A stretch of DNA of 64,000 nucleotides, taken from contig NZ_FNIF01000010.1 in the NCBI RefSeq assembly GCF_900103825.1, forward strand, positions 1-64,000, given 5' to 3'. The notes beneath the pieces are model-generated. The model saw nothing but the letters and a program-made list of their open reading frames with translations. It had not been told where the DNA came from and searched no databases. The first letter of the stretch is position 1, and each line of letters begins with the position of its first letter. The translations under genes were made by a program, and so were the position numbers. This stretch comes from Paenibacillus sp. yr247 (lineage in GTDB: Bacteria > Bacillota > Bacilli > Paenibacillales > NBRC-103111). This document shows, one piece after another, positions 6,528 through 14,609 of this stretch.

Positions 6528-7799
6528 TTATAAATTCCCCCTGTGCCGCATCCAGTTTCTCCACTCACTATAACGGTGCTGGTTACGGTGAGTAATGCTA
6601 TTCAATCGAAGTCTCTGATGATAAAGTGGCTTTGCGACATGGGATATACGGAACGAGTTAGACAATCTCGATATTAACTCGATATCTTCATAGAGCCTGC
6701 CTTGAGTAGGATCAACTGTGCACCAGCCGCCCACTTGTTTTAAAGCATCTTTCCTGTAAAATCTGGGTGCTAAAGGAATAGCATTATCTAACAGCTTATC
6801 CTTGTCGACCTTAACCATGGATACATTCAGCTTTCTATAGATTAACTCTCCGTCAGCCTTTTCGCTCCACTGATGGTAGTTGCCGTGCAAAAGAGCTGTA
6901 TCTTGTCCTGAAGATGACGCTGCCTCCAGCATACTTTCTATACAGTCCGATGCAAGCCAGTCATCCGCATCGATTTCAAGAATCCATGATCCCCTTGCAA
7001 TTTGTAAGGCCAGGTTCAAACTTTTGGATTTTCCTTCGTTTCTTTCATTGCGTATGCAGCGCATGCGAGGCTCTGTTATGAAAGTATCAAGGATCTCCTG
7101 TGTGTCATCCGTTGAACCGTCATCCACTACGATCAACTCCCATGCAGTATGGGTTTGAGCTAATACACTTCGAATTGCCCACGGTAGATAGGAACCATCA
7201 TTAAAGGTACATAGTACGATACTGACTTTCGGATCAAAAGAATGATTAAGAGTGAACGGCTCTCTTCTCAGTATGGGAGCGTTCAGCTCGAGTTCCTTAT
7301 CAAGCTTTCGCCACCCAGAAGTTCTGCTAGGTCTACTCTCCCAGTTGGCCGATTCTACGCAAGCACCTCTCCACCCATGTTCCATAGCTTGATATTGCCG
7401 ATCTAACAGTACCAAAGAATCAAAAGGCAAAAAAGCTCGGTTAGCAAAGCCTTTAGTCAAACCTTTTTGAAGGCAATGTTTGTTCCATAGAGTAGGCATT
7501 TCATTTCCATTTATTTGAGGCTTGTTTCCAATGGAAAGAAACGAGACCCAACCTACTTGATCGTCTTGAAATAGCTGTAAAGCATGAACAATATCCCTTT
7601 GAAATGGCGAATCAAATCTCACCCCTGCATTCACTGTCATAAAATATGGAGAATTGGTTTGAGCCATTCTCATGTTCATTGTCGAAGCGTAATTAATGCT
7701 TAAGCTGTATATTTGAGCATAGGAACATACCCTTGCTGCACTTTCCGCAGTCTGCCGGATAAGACTCTCTTGTTGACCACCGATAATAAATAAGATCAT
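6528..7799 (-). CDS. Family 2 glycosyltransferase, two-domain
   Basis: A protein of about 423 residues. The C-terminal part (from about residue 190) is a classical GT2 domain: VSIVLCTFNDGSYLPWAI, the VVDDGSTDDT nucleotide-binding motif, and EIDADDW as the metal-binding DxD. The first 180 residues (ILFIIGGQQES ... FMTVNAGVRFDS) look like a second, degenerate GT-A-type domain. The start was placed at the ATG at 7799, preceded by GGGAG; the GTG at 7820 has no ribosome binding site. It probably adds sugars to a surface or spore polymer. It is convergent with the DUF2642-like genes and divergent from the GT4 gene at 7946. Confidence 0.82.
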   Translation of the reverse strand: MILFIIGGQQESLIRQTAESAARVCSYAQIYSLSINYASTMNMRMAQTNSPYFMTVNAGVRFDSPFQRDIVHALQLFQDDQVGWVSFLSIGNKPQINGNEMPTLWNKHCLQKGLTKGFANRAFLPFDSLVLLDRQYQAMEHGWRGACVESANWESRPSRTSGWRKLDKELELNAPILRREPFTLNHSFDPKVSIVLCTFNDGSYLPWAIRSVLAQTHTAWELIVVDDGSTDDTQEILDTFITEPRMRCIRNERNEGKSKSLNLALQIARGSWILEIDADDWLASDCIESMLEAASSSGQDTALLHGNYHQWSEKADGELIYRKLNVSMVKVDKDKLLDNAIPLAPRFYRKDALKQVGGWCTVDPTQGRLYEDIELISRLSNSFRISHVAKPLYHQRLRLNSITHRNQHRYSEWRNWMRHRGNL

Positions 7800-7945
7800 C
7801 TCTGGTATCTCCCGAATCACCTAATGTTAAGATCTTCAGACTATATATATGTATCCGTTCCATGGTTGGTTCTCAGAACCAAACGAGAAAGATTGCACAT
7901 AATGTAGCGTTAGACTATTTTTATTTTTGGGAAGGATGGAACAGG

Positions 7946-8953
7946 ATGGCTCTATTTATATATCCTCCGACAATCGACTGGTCTTGGATGAAGCAACGTC
8001 CTCAGCAGTTGATGAAGCAATTTTCTAGATTAGGTCACATCGTTTACTACTGCAACAAAACAGTGAAGGATTTGCCCACAGAACAGATCGAGCCGAACCT
8101 TCATCTCGTCCATCATCATGAACGCTGGTTAACTCATGAATGGCCTCAAATAAAAATGACAAATCAAGCACCAGTTATTGTGTGGTGCTCATTTCCTAAA
8201 TTGTCTTCAACTTTGCGTCAATATCACCCGGATACGATCATCTACGATTGTGTGGATGAATTCGCTGTATGGGCACCTTATGAACATGACATGGTCATGA
8301 CTGCAGACGCAATCGTGTGCACAGCTGAGAGGTTGAAGATTCAGTTGTCCCGAAAATACCCAACCAAACCTCTTGTGCTGGTTCCCAACGGTTATGACCC
8401 CGATATGGGCTTACATCATGTAGCATCCACTCCGTGTAAGAAGCCAGATGATCTGCCTGATGGACAATTGGTAGGGTACATCGGTGCTTGGGCCCCTTGG
8501 GTAGACCAGTCCCTAGTACTAAGCCTTCCGAAACATCTAAACGGGACGAAGGTCGTCATAATCGGACCGGAATTCGGTAGGAAGTATGTTAAGAATACTA
8601 CTGGAGTTCAATTCTTGGGATTGAAAAGCCATGATCAGCTCCCCGCTTATTTGATCAATTTATCTGTCTGTATCATCCCTTTTCGTCTGAATCCTCTCAC
8701 ATTATCTACAAACCCCGTCAAAGCTTACGAGTATTTGGCAGCAGGGAAACCAGTGATTACGACTAATTTACCGGAATGCAGACGCATGCAGCCTTATGTG
8801 GATATTTCAACCTCAAACCGAATATTTACAGATCTTGTAAATCTCCGATTACAACATCCAGGGGATGCTAATTCACGCATTCAATATGCGTTAAACCATA
8901 CTTGGGAACATCGTGCTAAGCAAATTGAGACATTCTTGCAGAAACTAACGTAA
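7946..8953 (+). CDS. GT4-like glycosyltransferase
   Basis: A protein of about 335 residues with a GT-B fold. The start was set at the ATG at 7946 (GGAAGGA upstream), because the N-terminus MALFIYPPTIDWSWMKQRPQ then matches the related protein at 9972-11474; an in-frame start at 7862 would add 28 unrelated residues. The C-terminal domain carries VGYIGAWAPW, IIPFRLNPLTLSTNPVK and YEYLAAGKPVI, the nucleotide-sugar binding region typical of GT4 enzymes such as teichuronic acid transferases. The gene ends in a 9-base overlap with the convergent pyruvyltransferase-like gene. Confidence 0.82.
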   Translation: MALFIYPPTIDWSWMKQRPQQLMKQFSRLGHIVYYCNKTVKDLPTEQIEPNLHLVHHHERWLTHEWPQIKMTNQAPVIVWCSFPKLSSTLRQYHPDTIIYDCVDEFAVWAPYEHDMVMTADAIVCTAERLKIQLSRKYPTKPLVLVPNGYDPDMGLHHVASTPCKKPDDLPDGQLVGYIGAWAPWVDQSLVLSLPKHLNGTKVVIIGPEFGRKYVKNTTGVQFLGLKSHDQLPAYLINLSVCIIPFRLNPLTLSTNPVKAYEYLAAGKPVITTNLPECRRMQPYVDISTSNRIFTDLVNLRLQHPGDANSRIQYALNHTWEHRAKQIETFLQKLT

Positions 8954-9952
8954 TATTTGGTGCCGAATCATCTTTTTAAAGCTATTTAATTCAGCATCAC
9001 CGATTTTTTCCTTCAATCGGATCAAAGGTAATATCGTAGATACGTCCTTCTTCCCTGCAGATAAAAGCAACTCAACTTTCGACATCAACCTCTGAAGGGG
9101 TTCTTCGTAATCAACCATATATTGTTGAAGATTGAAAGAACCAAGCATGCTTTTTACCTTACCCAATTTACTCAGGCAGAGAACCGGTATCCCCTTTCGC
9201 AGTGCTACAATTGCGGGGTGCAGCTTAAATGTAATTAAATAATCAACAGATTGAATGTAGCTGTATGTCATATCCAAATCGTGGTTACAATCGGCTATCG
9301 TGATGGCCACTCCTGGATTCGCCGCTTTAATTTGCTCCATTAACCTCAAGCATATACCGCTATCCGAATAAGGATTTTTGGAATTAAGGATAACCGGGAT
9401 GAGAACAATGTGATAATTTCGAGTGGACAGTTCCGTCAAGATCTTCACAACATTTTCAAATGGAAAATCCTCATAAGAAAAGGTGCAAACCCCAATAACA
9501 GGTTTATTTGAAAATCGGATCGGGTAATTCGGTTCTTTATAACCAAACGCGATATCAGGTACAACTTTGACCGTAGTATGAAACTGTTTCTTGAGGGCGA
9601 TTTCGGCTGACCATTCATCTCTGACGAACAGCCCCTGAGTGATTTGCAGACGATCCCTATATTGATTAACTTCTTCTTCCGGCCAAGTCTCCTCCGGATA
9701 GAAATCAACGATACCTACCCCATAGACCCAAGTAGGATAAGAAGACAACGCTTGAGGGAAGTAAAAATTGTTGTAATGATACGGAGTAATCAGATCCCCT
9801 CCCCCTATGATTACTGCATCCACCTTACTTATATCTAAAAAGGAAGAGAAAGGGAAGATACAATCTTCCGCAAATGTCTGTTTTAAAGTTCTCAGGAATA
9901 GTTCATCACCAAAATTGCCGAAGCCGTAGTATCCACTAACACCTATGTTCAT
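8945..9952 (-). CDS. Polysaccharide pyruvyl transferase family protein
   Basis: A protein of 335 residues with a GT-B-like fold of the CsaB/polysaccharide pyruvyltransferase family: N-terminal GYYGFGNFGDE, then IIGGGDLITP, and the C-terminal DYLITFKLHPAIVALRKGIPV. CsaB-type enzymes place pyruvate ketals on cell-wall or secondary polymers. The start is the ATG at 9952 with GGGGG ten bases upstream, not the TTG at 9982. That leaves 19 bases to the upstream GT4 gene at 9972-11474, so the two are an operon. Confidence 0.8.
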   Translation of the reverse strand: MNIGVSGYYGFGNFGDELFLRTLKQTFAEDCIFPFSSFLDISKVDAVIIGGGDLITPYHYNNFYFPQALSSYPTWVYGVGIVDFYPEETWPEEEVNQYRDRLQITQGLFVRDEWSAEIALKKQFHTTVKVVPDIAFGYKEPNYPIRFSNKPVIGVCTFSYEDFPFENVVKILTELSTRNYHIVLIPVILNSKNPYSDSGICLRLMEQIKAANPGVAITIADCNHDLDMTYSYIQSVDYLITFKLHPAIVALRKGIPVLCLSKLGKVKSMLGSFNLQQYMVDYEEPLQRLMSKVELLLSAGKKDVSTILPLIRLKEKIGDAELNSFKKMIRHQILR

Positions 9953-9971
9953 TAAGACTAATCCCCCTTCT

Positions 9972-11474
9972 TTATTTCCCAATAAACGTTAGACGGGCAT
10001 CATGAATACCTATAATCTGGAAGTATGATGTACTTAGATGAATCGAGGGTAGAATGCTGGATGTGACAAAAGACGTTATATCTACAGTTACAGTCTCATT
10101 GACGCTGTCAGTTTGTCTGCATAGGGCTATAATCGTGCTTTGAGGTCGATTATGAAAGGTTAACAGGTGCCTATCCCAAGATTGGTTGAATAGACCGATT
10201 TGAATTTCTGCTTCCATCCAATTCGGATGGTTCCCCGCGACTTCAAATTCCAAGAAGACTCTCTCAATTGAGCGACGCGATACGCCTGTCTCCGACTTGA
10301 AAAAGCACTCGTACACCTGACCGATTAGGGCAGGATCCTTAGCAAAATTGGAGTCAGCGTAATAAGAATTTACCGTGCAATGGTTGAGCGCGACGGAATA
10401 AGCCCGAAAGCTCTTTGTCATAACATCTAATGTTCTAGTCGAAACGGAAGGGCTTATAAACTCTGGGTAATGAGTGTTCAACATGGCAGTGATTTGAGAA
10501 AATCTCTGTTTCCAGCTATGTTCTTTGGCATATGCCGAATACTCGTGTCTCTTTTCCATTGTAGTGGTCTGCAACGAAGTTCGAATTAGTTCAACAAATT
10601 CCTGATCACTCTCAGCTATATTTACATAAGGCTGAAGCTTCCTGACTTCGGGCAAATTCGTTGATATCACCGGTTTACCCGCTGCCAAGTACTCATACAC
10701 CTTGACAGGATTGGTGCTCTCCGTTATTCGGTTTAGACGAAAAGGAATGATACAGACATCCATGTAAGACAATATTGCAGGCAATTCCCCGTAATCACGA
10801 TATCCGAGATAATGTACGTTGGGAGCCAGATTCGGCGCATCCGCTCTAAGCTGCGGACCTACAACAATGATCTGGGATTGGGGAAAAGAAGCAGCAACGG
10901 TCTGCAATAAATTTTCGTCTACCCATGGGGCCCAAGCTCCTACATAACCGATTTTACTCCCAGGAGTTTGAAGGACAGGTGAGGGATAAACCATTTTCAT
11001 AGAAAGAGCTCTCGAGAAATGATTCCAATCACAGCCATTTCTAATGATATGGATGGGCTTATGTGGAACCAGTTTCTCCATCTTTTCCTTCAATGTTTCG
11101 GCTGTGCATACAATCATATCAGCCCGGTTTATCCATCTCTGCTCGTCTTGCTCCCAATCCGGAAAATCATCCACACAATCGTAAACAACGGCATCAGCTT
11201 GAAAAAGATCTGCTTTACTTAACATTTTGCTCCATGAAGTCCAATATAGCTTTTTTTCGCCCTTAATTTGAGGAAACAAATGTTTCATGAAGAATTCGGC
11301 GTTATTGATCACATATAAACGGTCAACAATCCTTTCAACAACTGGTCCTTTATGATTCTTTTTATTAAAATATAAAACAGGAAATCCGTGATTCGCGAAC
11401 ATACTCATCAAATGTTGAGGTCTTTGCCTCATGTACGACCAATCAATCGTAGGTGGATAAATAACAATTCCCAT
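9972..11474 (-). CDS. GT4-like glycosyltransferase fused to a C-terminal beta-sandwich domain
   Basis: A protein of 500 residues. Residues 1-335 are a GT-B transferase closely related to the protein at 7946-8953: both start with YPPTIDWS.M.QRPQ and share VGYVGAWAPW, IIPFRLNRITESTNPVK and YEYLAAGKPVI. Residues about 345-500 form an additional beta-rich domain (ADSNFAKDPALIG, VFLEFEVAG, VDITSFV) resembling DNRLRE or carbohydrate-binding sandwiches usually found in secreted proteins. There is no signal peptide, so the extra domain presumably acts in the cytosol, perhaps in acceptor binding. It is the first gene of an operon with the pyruvyltransferase-like gene. Confidence 0.8.
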   Translation of the reverse strand: MGIVIYPPTIDWSYMRQRPQHLMSMFANHGFPVLYFNKKNHKGPVVERIVDRLYVINNAEFFMKHLFPQIKGEKKLYWTSWSKMLSKADLFQADAVVYDCVDDFPDWEQDEQRWINRADMIVCTAETLKEKMEKLVPHKPIHIIRNGCDWNHFSRALSMKMVYPSPVLQTPGSKIGYVGAWAPWVDENLLQTVAASFPQSQIIVVGPQLRADAPNLAPNVHYLGYRDYGELPAILSYMDVCIIPFRLNRITESTNPVKVYEYLAAGKPVISTNLPEVRKLQPYVNIAESDQEFVELIRTSLQTTTMEKRHEYSAYAKEHSWKQRFSQITAMLNTHYPEFISPSVSTRTLDVMTKSFRAYSVALNHCTVNSYYADSNFAKDPALIGQVYECFFKSETGVSRRSIERVFLEFEVAGNHPNWMEAEIQIGLFNQSWDRHLLTFHNRPQSTIIALCRQTDSVNETVTVDITSFVTSSILPSIHLSTSYFQIIGIHDARLTFIGK

Positions 11475-11654
11475 AGCTAAAACCTCGCTTTTGTTGAAAA
11501 ATTTCCCATCCTTTCACCTCTACTATTGTAAGAATTTGAGGACAAATTGGATATGGTCTTGTTCATTATTTTTCTTCACAAACGAAATTTCCACTGTTTT
11601 ATGTTTTCGATTATATAATCGAGCATGTCGTTATGCCAGACGGCTCAAAACTTA

Positions 11655-11694
11655 AAAACACCAACTTCTCCAAGACTCGGATAGTTGGTGTTTT
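11655..11694. terminator. Terminator hairpin
   Basis: AAAACACCAACT (11655-11666) pairs with AGTTGGTGTTTT (11683-11694). It follows the LysM remnant on the minus strand and is the most likely original terminator of that lost gene. Confidence 0.65.
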
Positions 11695-11764
11695 CATAGC
11701 ATTGATTCATCATAAAGTTGTAGGTTCCTGAAATCCGAACGAATGCCACACTCCAAAATTGTCT

Positions 11765-11890
11765 TTAACCGTTAAGATTCGCTTTCCACCGATGGCTGCT
11801 TCTGACGTGATAAACCTGTGCAAGATGATATAACGTATCGCCCGATTGAATCGTATGAACGTAATGATTCTCAGGACACAGACTATGCAC
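11765..11890 (-). pseudogene. LysM-domain protein remnant
   Basis: The minus strand reads CPENHYVHTIQSGDTLYHLA followed by QVYHV and, after a few residues, KANLNG and a stop. This is one complete LysM motif of the kind that binds peptidoglycan or chitin in spore-coat and wall proteins. No start codon or remaining protein is found nearby. The 480-base gap between 11474 and 11957 holds only this remnant and the hairpin beside it. Confidence 0.45.
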
Positions 11891-11956
11891 GGAATGGGCT
11901 TTTGGCTACTTTCGTACGGCCTTATTTGCCATGAAAAATTTGCAAATCCCAGTCGC

Positions 11957-12316
11957 TTACAAAATTACAATTACATTATTCAGTTCTTCAATACGTTTGT
12001 GCAGCTCTTCTTTGCTCTCAATCAGCAACTGGTTTAATGTTCGTTTTCCACGATCGTTAATTATAAAAAATTGTTGTGCGCCCCAGTTAATCAATTTCAG
12101 GCTTTCAAAGACTTCCTTTAGAAGCGGGTAGTAAACAGTTTCAGCTAAAACTGGGTTAGCCATTTGGAATAAACCATTTTCTTTTAGCACTCTCTTTACT
12201 TCTTCAATGCGACGGTACTGAATTAGTAAGCCACAGATTCTGCACCTAAAAACACTATAATAATCATCCCTATTCAAGCTCTCTTTTCTGCATATTGGAC
12301 ATTCAATCATCCTCAA
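11957..12316 (-). CDS. Small zinc-ribbon-like protein, unknown function
   Basis: A protein of 119 residues. Two CxxC pairs near the N-terminus (IECPICRKE at about 5-10 and RCRICGLL at about 25-30) suggest a zinc ribbon. The rest is helical and not recognised. Its start overlaps the stop of the upstream phosphotransferase gene by four bases (ATGA), which suggests translational coupling and joint function with that kinase-like protein. No close functional analogue is known to me. Confidence 0.6.
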   Translation of the reverse strand: MRMIECPICRKESLNRDDYYSVFRCRICGLLIQYRRIEEVKRVLKENGLFQMANPVLAETVYYPLLKEVFESLKLINWGAQQFFIINDRGKRTLNQLLIESKEELHKRIEELNNVIVIL

Positions 12317-13290
12317 GTCTCCTTTGTTACAGATATCTTCAGATAGTTTAAAACCATTTTTAAAATCTCTAAAGTCTCAATACGTTGCTGCAACAAAGAT
12401 GATTTTTCGAATTTATCTTGAGTGAGATCGCCTTCAATTAACATTAAAATCCAGATTGAGTGCAGTGCACTATATTTGTGATAGTCATAAATAAAAGTTT
12501 GTGTTGTTGGAGATTGAAGCTTTTGGCGTTTAGATGTGTATTCCGCAAGGATCTCAAGACGAGATGACTGGTTCAAAACGGGTCTTCTATACATTGGACT
12601 GGTTATGTCCATCAGGTTGTATATATCCCAATATACACTGTTTTTATTAATATATTCCCAATCAATAATTACTAGCTCATTATTTAAACAAGCTATGTTC
12701 AACGGGTACAAGTCACCATGTGATATTACCGTTTCGCCTTCAATGTGATGCGACAGAAGAATTTCGCGATAGACATAATCGATATCACCTTCAGTAAAAC
12801 TGTTACTTATTAAAAAATTTCTCATTTGAGCTGCTTTTGATATTAAAAACACCTGAATATTATTTACACGAGGAGAGTGTCCGAAGAATTCATCGGGTAC
12901 AAGGTCTTTAGTTAGTATATGCCATCGTGGAATTACAGCAGCAGCTTCTTTCATGACTTCCAAACTGAAGTTATGTTCTAACAAGCCCATGTCCTCTAAA
13001 ATCATCCAATACTTTTCAGGGTTTTCATCTTTAGAAAAATAGAGTATTTTCGGAATGCGTACTTCATGAATTCTGTTACCTATATTCTCTTGAACCCAAA
13101 CCTCTTTACCGATACTTTGATAATTAGTGAGTGGCTTATAGATAAAGCTGCTAACTATATTATCAATATTAACCCGTATTCGTTCTACTGCATTCCCATT
13201 TCGACCAATATATATGATTTCACGATCGTGAAAAATTCCGGAACGGACTTCGCCAGAATCGGAGAAGATTAATTCGATCTGATTCATCAC
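12313..13290 (-). CDS. Aminoglycoside-phosphotransferase-fold kinase
   Basis: A protein of 325 residues in the APH/choline-kinase-like family. The catalytic loop ISHGDLYPLNIACL and the metal-binding IIDWEYIN are at about residues 195-220. Such proteins phosphorylate small alcohols, sugars or antibiotics. In a glycosylation region a sugar or polyol substrate is more likely than a drug, but this is inference. It is coupled to the zinc-ribbon gene downstream by a four-base overlap. Confidence 0.75.
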   Translation of the reverse strand: MMNQIELIFSDSGEVRSGIFHDREIIYIGRNGNAVERIRVNIDNIVSSFIYKPLTNYQSIGKEVWVQENIGNRIHEVRIPKILYFSKDENPEKYWMILEDMGLLEHNFSLEVMKEAAAVIPRWHILTKDLVPDEFFGHSPRVNNIQVFLISKAAQMRNFLISNSFTEGDIDYVYREILLSHHIEGETVISHGDLYPLNIACLNNELVIIDWEYINKNSVYWDIYNLMDITSPMYRRPVLNQSSRLEILAEYTSKRQKLQSPTTQTFIYDYHKYSALHSIWILMLIEGDLTQDKFEKSSLLQQRIETLEILKMVLNYLKISVTKET

Positions 13291-13413
13291 TTCTCACCAT
13301 CCTGTTTAGGGATCATATTTAAATTATATCTTAACACCATTGTAGGATTTTAAAATCATTTTTAAACTTATTAACAACCAAATAAAAAGTGATAAGTGAT
13401 TGTTATCTATTTA

Positions 13414-14343
13414 TTAAGTTCTGTTCTTTATTTCAATAAGATTAAGCAATGTTTCGGTGTAATACTGCTCTGAAAACCATTTTGTATCGATATCAATTTT
13501 AACATCATTATCTAGTATTTCGAGGGCTTCCCGTGGATTTAATAGATCAAATCTAGGGGTAAACATTTCAGTAAATGGTGCATAACCGACTTTCCCTTTA
13601 GGTAAAATGGCTTTTGCTCCCAACAAATGTGCCTCATATAGAGACAAAGTTAAACTTCCTCCAATTGTCATTGAAATTGCAGCAGTAGCCTCAGATAACA
13701 ATGTATAAAAATCAGGTTGGGAATAACGGCCAACTTCAAACCCAATTTCTCGCCATATATCTACTGGGTAATAATCCATAGGGTTTATTGGTGAAGCTAT
13801 CACAACTCGGTAACCACGTTCTACTAATTCAATTCCAAGTCTCACAGAAAGGTACGGTTGATAGAACTCGTTTAACCTTCCTGGAAACACTATAAGTTTT
13901 TCCCTTTCATTTGCTGGCTTTATATTTTTTATCCTTTCATTAATAAAGTCATGGTTATATGGAAACCCCCCAGCAGTGATAGTCACTCCTGAGTTTGGTT
14001 TTAAACAACGTTGCCCCCACTCAATCATCGATGGGTGTGTAAATAATATACCTTTTAAATCGGGATGATGATAAAACGACAGTGATTCGGGATTCATATC
14101 CACAGTAAAAGGATTCCAAACATCATGCTCTTGGATAAAAATATTCTTTGGCGGGTTGGCACTGTTCATTACTAATTCAAAAAGCGTATATCTGGTTAAT
14201 AGAACGGGATCGTTAACTCCCTGAGGCACGACTGACGTGAACACATAATCCACTTTATTATTATCAAGACCTCTCTTTAATCCACTTAGGTAATTAGGAT
14301 ACCATGCTGTATTATCCGTAATATCCTCCACTACATATAACAT
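13414..14343 (-). CDS. GT-B fold glycosyltransferase-like protein
   Basis: A protein of about 309 residues. The C-terminal half has the donor-binding pattern of GT4-like transferases: REKLIVFPGRLNEFYQPYLSV, YSQPDFYTLLSEATAAIS, and SLTLSLYEAHLLGAKAILP. The start is placed at the ATG at 14343, preceded by GGGGGATGG seven bases upstream; the TTG at 14394 lacks a ribosome binding site. It is more AT-rich than the genes on its other side. Donor and acceptor are unknown. Confidence 0.65.
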   Translation of the reverse strand: MLYVVEDITDNTAWYPNYLSGLKRGLDNNKVDYVFTSVVPQGVNDPVLLTRYTLFELVMNSANPPKNIFIQEHDVWNPFTVDMNPESLSFYHHPDLKGILFTHPSMIEWGQRCLKPNSGVTITAGGFPYNHDFINERIKNIKPANEREKLIVFPGRLNEFYQPYLSVRLGIELVERGYRVVIASPINPMDYYPVDIWREIGFEVGRYSQPDFYTLLSEATAAISMTIGGSLTLSLYEAHLLGAKAILPKGKVGYAPFTEMFTPRFDLLNPREALEILDNDVKIDIDTKWFSEQYYTETLLNLIEIKNRT

Positions 14344-14566
14344 ATGAATTCCATCCCCCATTGATAATTTTAGATTATTGTAAATTGTTCCCAATATAAA
14401 CTTTCTTTAAAAGCCCACCTGAATTGTGCCACCTTAATATTACCAATTTTTTTCAAGAATGTGTAACGCTCTTCGGATTTTCTTGACAACTCCATGGCGT
14501 GCTTATGCACCTTGGTGCTGACGTTAGCCCCGATGAATGGGGAGCGTTGATCGCCTCTCCTTAAAA

Positions 14567-14589
14567 GGAGCCCGGTAAACCGGGACTCC
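14567..14589 (-). terminator. Terminator of the UvrA-family gene
   Basis: On the minus strand GGAG-T-CCCGG, a TTTA loop and CCGGGCTCC form a stem followed by TTTT. It lies 21 bases after the stop at 14610. Confidence 0.75.
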
Positions 14590-14609
14590 CGTTCAATTTA
14601 AGCGTTCGT

